A stretch of DNA of 60,999 nt from Phycisphaera mikurensis NBRC 102666 (lineage in GTDB: Bacteria; Planctomycetota; Phycisphaerae; Phycisphaerales; SM1A02), in contig CAMDUB010000011.1 in the NCBI GenBank assembly GCA_945878575.1, forward strand, positions 1-60,999, given 5' to 3'. Position 1 is the first letter of the stretch. The number at the start of each line of letters is the position of its first letter. Positions 10,138 through 19,069 of the stretch are shown here, piece after piece. A program made the position numbers and the translations under genes. Below the pieces are notes generated by a model. That model saw only the letters and a program-made list of their open reading frames with translations. It was not told the DNA's origin and searched no databases.

Positions 10138-12054
10138 TCACGCCCCGACTTCACCACCAACAATACTTCTGAGCGACATGATCGACTCACGGAGAATGGA
10201 GGCCGCCTGCGAGAATTCGCTGGTGGCCTCCTTTGCTCGTGTGGCATTCTGTGCCAGTGCGTCCATGGCCTGGCGGATCTGATCTGCACCCTGCACCTGG
10301 CTATGCATGCCCTCGGTGACTTCGGCAAATCGGCTCTCAACACTTCCCACCTGATCGATCACCTGTGTGAGTCGCTGTCCAACATCGCCGACGTTGCTGA
10401 CACCGCGGCGAACTTGCTCACTAAATCGGTCCATCTCCATTACACCACCGGATACGGCGGCCTGCATCTGTCGAACCATGTTCTCAATGTCCAACGTAGC
10501 GGAGGCCGTTTGATCCGCCAGTCGGCGAATCTCGCGCGCGACCACCAAGAAGCCACGTCCACTCTCGCCAGCTTTTTCCGCTTCGATGGCGGCATTGACG
10601 CTCAGCAAGTTGGTCTGATCGGCCACCTTGGTAATGGTGTCAACAATCGTATTGATGCTGGTGGCCTTCTCGCTGATAGCGGACAGACGCTCGGCCACAT
10701 TGGTGGTCGCTGCAGCCAGGCCGTCCATGGTGCTTCCCATAGCCTGCACGCCGGCACGTCCTGCCGTGGCGTTCTGCGCGGATTCGCTGGCGGCTTCCGC
10801 GAGTTGCTCCATCTTGCGAAGGAGCTCGGTGCCGGTCGCAGTGATCTGTCGAACCGCTGCGGCAATTTCTACGCTGCTTGAGCCAAAGGTTTGTGAGACA
10901 TCCTCTTGTTGGCGGCTGGAACTTGCCATTTCCACGGCGGTGCTACTGATACCCACAGTGACTCCGCGGACTTGCGAAACCACCTTCCATGCGGTGCGCA
11001 TGATCAGCGTGGCCATGATGGCGATTCCGATTGCTCCTACCAACAGGTTCACCCACAGACCGTCCCAGACGGACTTGATCAGCCACGCGCGCGGCACTTC
11101 AACCACCACGCGCCATCCTCCGGTCTTGATTGGGGCAAGCGCATGAATATCTTCTGCATCCGTGAACGGATTAACTGCGCGACCAATGAACGCCGCCCCC
11201 GTTTGGGCGAGGAGCGGACGAAGGTTGGTTGCCCACGGCGTCTTATCGAGATTCTTCCCAACGGCCGCGGCATAGTTTCCGCGATCTTGTTCACTGATAG
11301 TTGGATCGCCACAAGCGGCAGCGATAAAGTTGTCTTCATCAGTCAGTATCAGGACAGTCAGACCAGATTTGTTCGCCGTCTCCTTGGCGCGTTCGCCACC
11401 AAGGACTAGCGGTCGCGCGATACCTGCAATGCCCATGAAGCGGCCGTCTATCACAATTGGCACAACGATCTCTGTATCGAGTGCGCCGTTGTGCTCATGT
11501 GGTTCGGTGACCACGGGCTTTCGAGAGTTGTTGGCGAAGAACTGTTGCTTGGCGGTACGGTAGTACTCGGTGTTGGTGATCTCCAAGTTTGCGTGCAGCA
11601 CTAAAGCATTCGCGGCGGTTCCGTCCCGGTCAAAGCGGGGAACGAATCGTCCACTCTTGTCGATAGATTGCAGATCCGTGGCGGGGTTGGCAACGGCAGC
11701 CGCATCGCGCCCATCCGCATTCGGCTCAAAGCCAACGAACACGTCGTATTCAGGATTGGCATTTGCGATGGAGCGCAGATAGGTCAGCCCTTCATCGCGA
11801 TTTTCAAAGAGGCCGCACTCAAATGCCAGCGCCATAGCAGTCACAGTACCGACCGCCTTCTGCTGGCGTCCTTCGATGTCATTTGCAAGCCGCTCTGCTT
11901 CGGCGAGGGCAATCTCCGCGGCGTCCTGCTGAATTCCGCGCGCGCCAAGGTATGCGGTGACACCAATGATGGCGAGCACCACGACGACGCTGGGCACCAC
12001 GCCGAAGTACATGAATTGACCGAGCAGACCCTGGCGGAAGTTCTTGAGACTCAT
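10138..12054 (-). CDS. Methyl-accepting chemotaxis protein, WspA-like signalling domain
   Basis: The 638-residue protein has TM1 near residues 13-35, a large periplasmic Cache-type sensor region to about 320 and TM2 near 325-350. Its cytoplasmic signalling domain tip reads 'DQTNLLSVNAAIEAEKAGES' followed by 'GRGFLVVAREIRRLADQTAS' and 'MVRQMQAAVSGGVMEMDRFS'. The 'AIEAEKAGE...VVAREIRRLADQTA' wording is that of WspA-type receptors, which feed alternative (non-flagellar) chemosensory systems, rather than of classical Tsr/Tar receptors. A clear HAMP domain is not obvious after TM2. No CheA/CheW or Wsp genes are nearby, so it is an orphan receptor here. It converges on the LPMO gene with a 21-base gap. 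The start ATG at 12054 precedes MSLKNFRQG. Confidence 0.9.
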   Translation of the reverse strand: MSLKNFRQGLLGQFMYFGVVPSVVVVLAIIGVTAYLGARGIQQDAAEIALAEAERLANDIEGRQQKAVGTVTAMALAFECGLFENRDEGLTYLRSIANANPEYDVFVGFEPNADGRDAAAVANPATDLQSIDKSGRFVPRFDRDGTAANALVLHANLEITNTEYYRTAKQQFFANNSRKPVVTEPHEHNGALDTEIVVPIVIDGRFMGIAGIARPLVLGGERAKETANKSGLTVLILTDEDNFIAAACGDPTISEQDRGNYAAAVGKNLDKTPWATNLRPLLAQTGAAFIGRAVNPFTDAEDIHALAPIKTGGWRVVVEVPRAWLIKSVWDGLWVNLLVGAIGIAIMATLIMRTAWKVVSQVRGVTVGISSTAVEMASSSRQQEDVSQTFGSSSVEIAAAVRQITATGTELLRKMEQLAEAASESAQNATAGRAGVQAMGSTMDGLAAATTNVAERLSAISEKATSINTIVDTITKVADQTNLLSVNAAIEAEKAGESGRGFLVVAREIRRLADQTASATLDIENMVRQMQAAVSGGVMEMDRFSEQVRRGVSNVGDVGQRLTQVIDQVGSVESRFAEVTEGMHSQVQGADQIRQAMDALAQNATRAKEATSEFSQAASILRESIMSLRSIVGGEVGA

Positions 12055-12139
12055 GCGCGGAAGATAGTCGATGCCAATGGGCGCGGTGTTCAGCCGCAGG
12101 CATGCGTTCAGCCATTTTGAGTGCACTTTGCCCCGTGCG

Positions 12140-13246
12140 TCACCGCTGCGCCGGCGCATCTTTTACGCACCGAAATCCAACGTGTGACATACCGGTATCC
12201 GGCGAGCACGCCATCCGCGCCGCAACGCGGTAACTCGCACAGTAACTGTCATTACATAGAAACGAACCGCCGCGATGAATCCGGCTCACCGGCTCACTGG
12301 GATTGCGTGGATCCATACTTGAAGCTGGGCCTTGGGGATCGACGGTGACGCCGCTTATCCCTGTTGCAGCAACGCGTTGCGAGTATGTGTCAGGGCGATA
12401 GAGATCGCTGCACCACTCCCACACATTCCCTGCGGTTTCGTACAGACCGTATCCGTTGGGTGGAAAACTGCGCACGGGGGCAAGGCCAACAAAGTGATCT
12501 TCGCCAGTATTACGGTCAGGAAAGTGACCTTGCCATGTGTTGGCGCGCGTTGGATCCACCGGCTCATTGCCCCATGGATTCACGGATTGCTCACGACCGC
12601 CGCGGGCTGCGTACTCCCACTCCGCTTCCGTGGGCAGTCGCTTTTTTGCCCATTGACAGTAAGCCACCGCGTCCTCGTAGCACACCTGGACTACGGGCAG
12701 TGTGTCATGTCCCGCGATCGAACTGCTTGGTCCTTCCGGATGTTTCCAATCTGCGCCGCGCGTCCACTGCCACCACTGCGCAACGTTGTTCGTATCAACG
12801 GGTGCGCTTGGAGCAACAAACACCAACGATCCCGGCAGCAGCAATTCATCGGCGGGCTTTGGTGTTCCCGCTGGCACTTGCTTCTTCAATTCTTCCCAAT
12901 CAACTGGGCGCTCGGCGACGGTCTTGTATCCGGTGGCAGCAACAAAGGCGGCAAACTGCGCGTTAGTCACTTCAGTGATATCTGCCCAGAATCCATGCAC
13001 GCGAACGCGATGCACCGGGTGCTCATCCGGCCGCGCCAGCGGATCGGTACTGCCCATACGGAACTCGCCGCCGGGAATCCAAACCATTCCTTCGGGTGCC
13101 AGGGATGGGGCCGGGGCAGAAGCTGGGGCAGCGGCAGGAGCAGAGGCAGTAGCTGAGGCAGAACCTGGTGCAGACGGAGTGCGATCGCATCCTGAACTCA
13201 GTGCCAGGAGAGCAGCCGTCAGAGTCGCAACGCACGTCCTTCTCAT
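12140..13246 (-). CDS. Formylglycine-generating enzyme (sulfatase-modifying factor), lipoprotein
   Basis: The 368-residue protein begins with a signal sequence and lipobox (ALSSGC, Cys about residue 20) and a Pro/Ala/Ser-rich spacer. The FGE-sulfatase domain starts at 'EGMVWIPGGEFRMGS'. Other family motifs follow: 'ITEVTNAQFAAFV', 'LPTEAEWEYAARGG', 'NGYGLYETAGNVWEWCSD' and 'RGGSFLCNDSYCASYRVAAR'. Cys331 and Cys336 have the same four-residue spacing as the two catalytic copper-binding cysteines of human FGE (336/341), so this is probably a true FGE and not merely an FGE-fold protein. It would convert the Cys of sulfatase CxPSR motifs to formylglycine; a Cys-type sulfatase lies at 22345-24591. 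The gene overlaps the upstream gene by 4 bases (ATGA). Confidence 0.92.
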   Translation of the reverse strand: MRRTCVATLTAALLALSSGCDRTPSAPGSASATASAPAAAPASAPAPSLAPEGMVWIPGGEFRMGSTDPLARPDEHPVHRVRVHGFWADITEVTNAQFAAFVAATGYKTVAERPVDWEELKKQVPAGTPKPADELLLPGSLVFVAPSAPVDTNNVAQWWQWTRGADWKHPEGPSSSIAGHDTLPVVQVCYEDAVAYCQWAKKRLPTEAEWEYAARGGREQSVNPWGNEPVDPTRANTWQGHFPDRNTGEDHFVGLAPVRSFPPNGYGLYETAGNVWEWCSDLYRPDTYSQRVAATGISGVTVDPQGPASSMDPRNPSEPVSRIHRGGSFLCNDSYCASYRVAARMACSPDTGMSHVGFRCVKDAPAQR

Positions 13247-14580
13247 CCGCCTGCCAGTGCGCGCACCGCACGCTCAAGATCATTGGTCGCGCGCACGCGT
13301 CCATCCATCACGGAAGACATTCCGTATGAAGCCGCGATCGCCGGTTGCGCCGCCAACTGTGTTTCAAGTGCAGTTAACTCGGCATCAGTCAATGAATCGC
13401 TTCGCAACATGGATCGCACGGGTTGCACTTGTGTCTCGAGCGCCTCCACTAACTGACGAACGGTGTCCTGCATTGCCGGGCGATCCTTTGTGCAGAACTC
13501 ACGAATCATCACGCGTGCAACATCGCGCCGTTCTGGCGGCAAAGTTTCGGCAAAGTTTGCGATGTCAGCAATGCGCCCGGATAGTTGATCCTTCCGGTTT
13601 GACGCTATCAGTGTTGCGTACATGCACCACGCTGATTGCGGGGAAAGCACAGTATCAAGTTGTGCCGCAGTCTTCTGCTGAAAGCGCGCCATCTCAGCGG
13701 AAGCATCCGCCATCGGACCAGTCTGCAGAGCGATTGCGATGCGTGCTGCCGTGGATCCAGTGGCAACGGTGTAGCTGGGGCTCTTGTCCGCGCCGCCGGA
13801 ATTCGCGGCGCGCCGATCCTCCCACGCCTTGATCATGTTGGAAATTCGCATGCTGCGTGCGTCTGACTCAAGAACAGCAAGCGAGGCGCGCTGCATTAGT
13901 CGCGTTCGCTCGCGCTCGTAGGTGGTGAGCACGGCGCGCAGTTGCTCTGGCGAGATGTCACTGCTTGTCACGCATCGAAGCGCGCATTCCACGAGGTCCG
14001 CTCGTCCAAGGTCGGCAACACCGTTGAGCGCCGCGTTCTTTGCAATAGCTTCTGCCTGACGCGCTTCAAGTGCTTCGCGCGCCATGGTTGCTGCGGCGTC
14101 ACTCCCTGCAGGTAAGTCTTTGAGCAATTGCTCAAACGCATCGCGCTCGAAACGGAATCCATCAAGTCTGCGCTGCGTGATGAAGTTGATCGAGCGGCGC
14201 GGCACGCGCGTTCCTGGCTCGGACGCGACAGCCGCGTTGCATTCCTCAAGCGCGGCTGCTTCGGTTTCGGTCCGCCAACTCTGGTAAGCGGTCCGCGCGG
14301 CCGTGACTGCGGCGGTGATGGCATCGGTGGTGACCACGCCATCAAGTCCAGCGATCGCAAGTGCCCGACGCATGCGTGCGGTGTCGGGTTCCGGCGGGTT
14401 GGCACGGCTCAACAGCGCGGTGACTGCCGGGTTGACGGTCGTGCTGGCTGTCGGGCTGTCCGCCGTGCCATTCGCCGGCACAACCTCGGCTGCCGTGCCA
14501 GGAGCACCCTGCGGCTCCGGCGGCGCAAGCATGGGCGTCAACAAGATCGATAGCGTCAGAGTGAGCGTGGAGTTGATCAT
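13243..14580 (-). CDS. Exported alpha-helical protein of unknown function
   Basis: The 445-residue protein has an N-terminal hydrophobic signal (MINSTLTLTLSILLTPMLA), a Pro/Ala/Thr-rich spacer to about residue 55, then a long Ala/Arg/Glu-rich helical region with no motif I recognise. It contains two cysteines near 'VECALRCVTSSDISPEQL' and a C-terminal segment 'LRSDSLTDAELTALETQLA'. It overlaps the formylglycine-enzyme gene by 4 bases in an ATGA arrangement, so the two are translationally coupled. A role with that enzyme is possible, but nothing in the sequence shows it. Confidence 0.75.
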   Translation of the reverse strand: MINSTLTLTLSILLTPMLAPPEPQGAPGTAAEVVPANGTADSPTASTTVNPAVTALLSRANPPEPDTARMRRALAIAGLDGVVTTDAITAAVTAARTAYQSWRTETEAAALEECNAAVASEPGTRVPRRSINFITQRRLDGFRFERDAFEQLLKDLPAGSDAAATMAREALEARQAEAIAKNAALNGVADLGRADLVECALRCVTSSDISPEQLRAVLTTYERERTRLMQRASLAVLESDARSMRISNMIKAWEDRRAANSGGADKSPSYTVATGSTAARIAIALQTGPMADASAEMARFQQKTAAQLDTVLSPQSAWCMYATLIASNRKDQLSGRIADIANFAETLPPERRDVARVMIREFCTKDRPAMQDTVRQLVEALETQVQPVRSMLRSDSLTDAELTALETQLAAQPAIAASYGMSSVMDGRVRATNDLERAVRALAGG

Positions 14581-14665
14581 GGGTCAGTACCTGTCACCTC
14601 AGCGTACAAGCAATACCCCCGGTTTCGTGTTGCGCAGACCGCTGTTCAGCCGATCTGAATGATCG

Positions 14666-15145
14666 ATGGAACACGCTCAGCACCAGCAGTACATGAAACG
14701 GGCGATTGAACTCTCGCGCACCAATGTTGCCGCGGGCACGGGTGGGCCGTTTGGCGCCGTGATTGTGAAGGGCGGCGTGGTGATCGGCGAGGGCACCAAC
14801 CAAGTGACCGCTCGCAATGACCCAACTGCGCATGCCGAGGTAGGAGCGATTCGCGCGGCCTGCGCGCACATCGGAAACTTTGATCTCTCCGGCGCCGTGA
14901 TTTACACCAGTTGCGAGCCGTGCCCCATGTGCTTGGCAGCTATCTACTGGGCGCGCCTCGAACGGATCTACTTTGCAAACACCAAGGTGGATGCCGCAGC
15001 GATCAACTTTGACGATGACTTCATCTACCGCGAGTTTGCCAAGGCGCCCACCGCGCGCACCATTCCCATGACGCAACTCATGCGCGATGAAGCCATGCAG
15101 GCATTCAAAGAATGGGGCAGCAGTACGGGAAAGATCCCATACTGA
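14666..15145 (+). CDS. guaD: Guanine deaminase (CDA superfamily)
   Basis: The 159-residue protein carries the zinc cytidine-deaminase-fold motifs HAE ('DPTAHAEVGAIRAAC', His/Glu) and PCxxC ('SCEPCPMCLAAIYWAR'). The C-terminal sequence 'FDDDFIYREF' and 'RTIPMTQLM' matches the Bacillus GuaD-type guanine deaminases rather than tRNA adenosine deaminase TadA, and the length (about 156 in that family) fits. It would convert guanine to xanthine plus ammonia in the cytoplasm. The gene stands alone between two minus-strand genes, divergent from the helical exported protein. Confidence 0.88.
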   Translation: MEHAQHQQYMKRAIELSRTNVAAGTGGPFGAVIVKGGVVIGEGTNQVTARNDPTAHAEVGAIRAACAHIGNFDLSGAVIYTSCEPCPMCLAAIYWARLERIYFANTKVDAAAINFDDDFIYREFAKAPTARTIPMTQLMRDEAMQAFKEWGSSTGKIPY

Positions 15146-15163
15146 TGCGCGTTGTTTGATGTC

Positions 15164-17092
15164 TTACTTCCGAATACCCAAATCGCGGTTCACCTTCACC
15201 TTGCGCCCGCGCAGCGTTGCGCCGCGGAGTGCTTGGATCACATGATCCACATCGCGTTCTGGCAATTCAACAATTGAGAACGCTTCTGCAATCTCAATGT
15301 CGCCGATCCCACGTGGATTGACATTCGCCTCATTGGCAATGGCGCCCACCAAGTCAGCAGGGCGGATGCCCATCTTGGTACCAGCGGCGATGTAGATGCG
15401 CACCATGTCTTGCGAGTCGCGGGTGTTGCCACCGGGGCCTGGTCGTGGGCCGCGGCTTGGCGGTCCGCCTGCTCCCGGTCCACCGGCTGGCGTCTTGGTC
15501 CAACCACCTGGCTTGCGCGGAGGAGGTCCACCTTCGGAAGCACGCGGTGCAAATCCGCGCGGCTGGAAATCGCCCTGCGAACCGCCCTTGAATCCGCCGC
15601 CCTTGAATCCGCCACCACCGCCACCTTGGAACCCACCGCCACCTTGGAACCCACCACCTTGGAATCCACCACCGCCACCCTGGAATCCGCCACCCTGAAA
15701 TCCACCCGGACCATTGCGGTTGGGTGAATGTGGGCGAGCGAAACTCTCGATCGCGGGGATGTGCATCTCGTCTTCCTTGGCGCCGTCGCCGGAAGTTGCT
15801 TCGTGCGCCATGCGCACCGCGGCAGCGGCCACTTCCATCGGATCAAACTCGGCAGCGAGTGTCTCAACCACCACGCGGAATCCATCAAGTTCGCCGGCAA
15901 GCAGCAGCTCGCGGATCGAACCCTTGGTGAGGTCAAGTCGGCGCGCCTTCACGTCAAGCGGAGTTGGCACCGTTGAGATGTCAATCTTCTGCTTCATCGT
16001 CGATTCAATATTCCGAAGCAGGCGATGTTCGCGCGGCTCAGCCAGCGTGATTGCCACGCCTTCGCGCCCGGCGCGACCAGTGCGTCCGATACGGTGAACG
16101 TACGACTCCGGCGATGCCGGCACATCAAAGTTCACTACATGCGTCAAGTGTTCGATGTCAATGCCACGCGCAGCAACATCCGTTGCAACTAAGAGATCAA
16201 CCGTTGCAGCGCGCGCCTTCTTCATGACGCGGTCGCGTTCGGTCTGTGACATGCCACCGTGCAGCGCTTCAACGCGGTAGCCACGGCCAACCAATCGGTC
16301 AGCCAGGTCATCCACTTCAATGCGGGTCCGGCAGAAGATGAGTGCGAGCGTTGGTGATTCCAAGTCCAGCACGCGCCCGAGCGCAGCGATCTTGTGCGCG
16401 CGCGGCACGATGTATGCGGTCTGGCGAACCTTCGGCACAGAGCCCTTGGTTGCCTTATCGCGCGGAATCAGGATGCGCGCGGGGTTCTTCAGATGTCGTT
16501 CCGCGATCGACGCAATGCGGGGCGGAAGCGTCGCCGAGAAGAGCGCCGTTTGCCGCGTGGCAGGAGCGGCCTCCAAGATCAGTTCCAAGTCTTCCGCAAA
16601 GCCCATGTCGAGCATCTCGTCGGCTTCATCAAGGACCACCGTCTGCAAACCGGAGAGGTCAAGCGTTCCACGTCGAAGATGGTCGAGCGCACGTCCCGGA
16701 GTGGCCACCACAATGTGTGCGCCGCGCTTGAGTGCCAGGATCTGGCGGGTGAATTCTTGTCCGCCGTAAATCGGGACCACGGACGTGCCAAGTTTCTTGC
16801 TGTACTTATGGAGCGCCTCGGACACCTGCACGGCGAGTTCGCGCGTGGGCACCAAGATCAGCGCGAACGGCTTGAGTGCCACTGCGGGCGTCTTGCCAAT
16901 CCTCTGCAGAAGCGGCAGGGCGAACGCCGCGGTCTTGCCTGTGCCGGTAGCAGCCTGACCAAGCAGGTCGCGACCCTCCATGAGCGGCTCGATGGCCGCC
17001 TTCTGGATGGGTGTGGGTTCTTCGTATCCAAGTGCCGCGAGCTCGGCAAGCAGTTCCGGTCCAAGTCCAAGCTCAGCGAAAGTATCCTTCAT
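15164..17092 (-). CDS. DEAD-box RNA helicase with Gly-rich tail and DbpA-type RNA-binding domain
   Basis: The 642-residue cytoplasmic protein has the full helicase set: Q motif ('FAELGLGPELLAELAALGYEEPTPIQ' region), motif I AATGTGKT, Ia PTRELAVQ, Ib TPGR, II DEAD, III SAT, IV and V ('VATDVAARGIDI'), and VI HRIGRTGRAG. After about residue 445 comes a low-complexity stretch of FQGGG/FKGG repeats (encoded near 15590-15715). A DbpA-like RNA-binding domain follows ('VRIYIAAGTKMGIRPADLVG' to 'LRGRKVKVNRDLGIRK', about 555-642). This is the CsdA/DeaD layout, involved in ribosome assembly and cold-shock RNA remodelling. An 8-bp-stem hairpin lies in its 5' region (17121-17148). Confidence 0.93.
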   Translation of the reverse strand: MKDTFAELGLGPELLAELAALGYEEPTPIQKAAIEPLMEGRDLLGQAATGTGKTAAFALPLLQRIGKTPAVALKPFALILVPTRELAVQVSEALHKYSKKLGTSVVPIYGGQEFTRQILALKRGAHIVVATPGRALDHLRRGTLDLSGLQTVVLDEADEMLDMGFAEDLELILEAAPATRQTALFSATLPPRIASIAERHLKNPARILIPRDKATKGSVPKVRQTAYIVPRAHKIAALGRVLDLESPTLALIFCRTRIEVDDLADRLVGRGYRVEALHGGMSQTERDRVMKKARAATVDLLVATDVAARGIDIEHLTHVVNFDVPASPESYVHRIGRTGRAGREGVAITLAEPREHRLLRNIESTMKQKIDISTVPTPLDVKARRLDLTKGSIRELLLAGELDGFRVVVETLAAEFDPMEVAAAAVRMAHEATSGDGAKEDEMHIPAIESFARPHSPNRNGPGGFQGGGFQGGGGGFQGGGFQGGGGFQGGGGGGFKGGGFKGGSQGDFQPRGFAPRASEGGPPPRKPGGWTKTPAGGPGAGGPPSRGPRPGPGGNTRDSQDMVRIYIAAGTKMGIRPADLVGAIANEANVNPRGIGDIEIAEAFSIVELPERDVDHVIQALRGATLRGRKVKVNRDLGIRK

Positions 17093-17120
17093 CGTCGGAG
17101 GATACAGGCAACCGCCTTTG

Positions 17121-17148
17121 CAGGCGCTGAGGGGGCGATAAGCGCCTG
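17121..17148. other. Inverted repeat upstream of the helicase gene
   Basis: CAGGCGCT (17121-17128) pairs with AGCGCCTG (17141-17148) around a 12-base GC-rich loop. It lies 29-56 bases upstream of the helicase ATG on the minus strand, so it could be in the 5' untranslated region. Cold-shock helicase genes are often regulated through structured leaders, but a role here is only inference. Confidence 0.35.
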
Positions 17149-17309
17149 TTTCACATCAAACGCCCCTACGGTTCAGTTCGGATCGGCAATTCCATCAACT
17201 CCCACCCGGGAGCGCGAGCGCGAGCCGAGACAAGGCACGCTCGCCGCGCTGAAGCCGCAGCTCTCCGGTTGCTACATTGAATGGACAGTTCACTTACAAC
17301 CCAACGCTC

Positions 17310-17981
17310 ATGAACAAGAACACCGCTCCACAAACCTCAAAGCGATCACGACTGCGTCTCGGCACCATCATTGGCAGTGTGATGGCCGCGGGAGTAGCGG
17401 TGACCGTGATTGGTTGCGTACGGAAATCAGGCAAAGTCACCTATTTTCACGAAGCCGAATTACCGCAGGGTTGGCCGCTATTGACCGAAGTTGGGGTGGT
17501 CGAAGTGAAGGAGTATCCGCAGTACCGAGAGGCGGTGGTAACCAAGAATGATGGCGCCGGCAGCGACGAGAAGATGGGGCCGATGTTCGGCACGCTCTTC
17601 AATCACATCTCCAAGAACGACATTCCAATGACCTCTCCCGTCGAAATGGAATACTCGCAGCAGGATTCGCGGGTGATGACGTCGATGGCATTTCTTTACC
17701 GCACAAACGAAACGGGAACCCTTGGCACTGATGGACAAGTGGTTGTTCGCGAGATCGCACCGCGTACCTATGCGAGTGTTGGAGTGCGCGGTAGTTACAA
17801 CGACGAGAGCTTCCAGCGCGGACTGGCCATCGTCAAGGAATGGATTGCCGCCAATCCGCAGTGGCGCGCGGATGGCACACCGCGCTTCTTCGGCTACAAC
17901 AGTCCCTTCATTCTGTGGTTCTGGAAGTACGGCGAAGTACAAGTCCCCGTGCGCCGCCTTACTGACACAGCCCCCAGCTGA
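17310..17981 (+). CDS. SOUL family heme-binding-like protein, membrane-anchored
   Basis: The 223-residue protein has an N-terminal hydrophobic helix (about 15-35, ending VIGC). It then carries a SOUL/HEBP domain: 'VGVVEVKEYPQYREAVVT', 'MFGTLFNHISKNDIPMTSPV', 'MAFLYRTNE' and 'RFFGYNSPFILWFWKYGEV'. SOUL proteins bind heme or tetrapyrroles in other organisms; a bacterial function is not settled. Its last seven codons are antisense to the stop region of the neighbouring RCC1-repeat gene (23-base convergent overlap), so its tail LTDTAPS is fixed by that gene's dockerin-like end. Confidence 0.87.
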   Translation: MNKNTAPQTSKRSRLRLGTIIGSVMAAGVAVTVIGCVRKSGKVTYFHEAELPQGWPLLTEVGVVEVKEYPQYREAVVTKNDGAGSDEKMGPMFGTLFNHISKNDIPMTSPVEMEYSQQDSRVMTSMAFLYRTNETGTLGTDGQVVVREIAPRTYASVGVRGSYNDESFQRGLAIVKEWIAANPQWRADGTPRFFGYNSPFILWFWKYGEVQVPVRRLTDTAPS

Positions 17982-19029
17982 TGAGCATCCTGCCCAGGTC
18001 GGCGCCGTTCACCTCGCCGTCACCGTTGAGGTCGCCGCAGTTGAGGCGGGCGGTGAGGGCGGTGTTTTGAGAAGTCAGCGCGGCAATCTCAGCTTGGAAT
18101 GAGGGTACATCGCGATTGATAGCGATGGTGTGAAAGGCACCACCCGCGATAGCAGAGGCAACGCCGCTATTGGCAGAGGCAGGAATGGTGCATTGACCGT
18201 AGTGGTTGTAACCCCAAGCCAGAACCGCGCCATCTTTCAGAGCGATGGTGTGACCGTAACCACCCGCGATAGCAGAAACGCCGCTATTGGCAGCGGCAGG
18301 AATGGTGCATTGACCGTAGTCGTCCCAACCCCAAGCCAGAACCGCGCCATCTTTCAGAGCGATGGTGTGAAAGGCACCACCCGCGATAGCAGAAACGCCG
18401 CTTTGAGCAGCAGTAGGAATGGTGCATTGACCGTCGCCGTTCCAACCCCAAGCCAGAACCGCGCCATCTTTCAGAGCGATGGTGTGCTCGCCACCACCGG
18501 CGATAGCAGAAACGCCCCATTGGGCAGCGGCAGGAATGGTGCATTGACCCCCGCGGTTGTCACCCCAAGCCAGAACCACGCCACCCTTCAGAGCGATGGT
18601 GTGATTGCTGCCACCCGCGATAGCAGAAACGCCGCTATTGGCAGAGGCAGGAATGGTGCATTGACCGTAGTCGTTGAAACCCCAAGCCAGAACCGCGCCA
18701 CCTTTCAGAGCGATGGTGTGGTATTGACCACCGGCGATCGCAGAAACGCCGCTATTGGCAGCGGCAGGAATGGTGCATTGACCGATGTCGTTGAAACCCC
18801 AAGCCAGCACCGCGCCATCTTTCAGAGCGATGGTGTGGTATTGACCACCCGCGATAGCAGCAACGCCGCTATTGGCAGAGGTAGGAATGGTGCATTGACC
18901 GAAGCCGTTGCTACCCCAAGCCGTAACACCTCCGGTCTGCGCCATCGCCACAGAAGGCGCGGCCACGCATGCCGCAACAACAATAAAAGACTGAGCGACG
19001 AACGAGGAGTATGTGAGCTTGATTGACAT
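17959..19029 (-). CDS. Secreted RCC1-repeat protein with C-terminal dockerin-like module
   Basis: The 356-residue protein has a signal peptide (ending SVAMAQ) and then RCC1-type beta-propeller repeats of 39 residues. A typical unit is 'GAVLAWGFNDIGQCTIPAAA' followed by 'NSGVSAIAGGQYHTIALKD'. Seven or more units are almost identical at DNA level. The C-terminus has a short coiled segment ('ALTSQNTALTARL') and a single dockerin-like loop 'GDLNGDGEVNGADLGRML' ending WGLCQ. RCC1 propellers mediate protein binding; an extracellular one is probably an adhesin or scaffold. The start at 19029 is set by the signal peptide. It converges with the SOUL gene. Confidence 0.88.
   Translation of the reverse strand: MSIKLTYSSFVAQSFIVVAACVAAPSVAMAQTGGVTAWGSNGFGQCTIPTSANSGVAAIAGGQYHTIALKDGAVLAWGFNDIGQCTIPAAANSGVSAIAGGQYHTIALKGGAVLAWGFNDYGQCTIPASANSGVSAIAGGSNHTIALKGGVVLAWGDNRGGQCTIPAAAQWGVSAIAGGGEHTIALKDGAVLAWGWNGDGQCTIPTAAQSGVSAIAGGAFHTIALKDGAVLAWGWDDYGQCTIPAAANSGVSAIAGGYGHTIALKDGAVLAWGYNHYGQCTIPASANSGVASAIAGGAFHTIAINRDVPSFQAEIAALTSQNTALTARLNCGDLNGDGEVNGADLGRMLISWGLCQ
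18121..18938 (-). repeat. Seven 117-bp tandem repeats in the RCC1-repeat gene
   Basis: Units begin (plus-strand anchor agcgatggtgtg) at 18121, 18241, 18358, 18475, 18592, 18709 and 18826. The period is 117 bp, with a single 120-bp unit at the first step. Each unit encodes 39 residues. Most differences are concentrated in a few codons around the HTIAL and GWN/GFN positions. Such homogeneity points to recent expansion or gene conversion. Confidence 0.93.
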
Positions 19030-19069
19030 GTGAAGGCTTTCTTTGTGAGAGATCGTGATCCGCGCAAAC

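Noticed and set aside
18130-19026. 298-residue open frame on the plus strand in the RCC1-repeat gene
   Set aside because: It is antisense to the near-identical 117-bp repeats, and the period (a multiple of three) keeps the frame open. It has no export signal or family motif.
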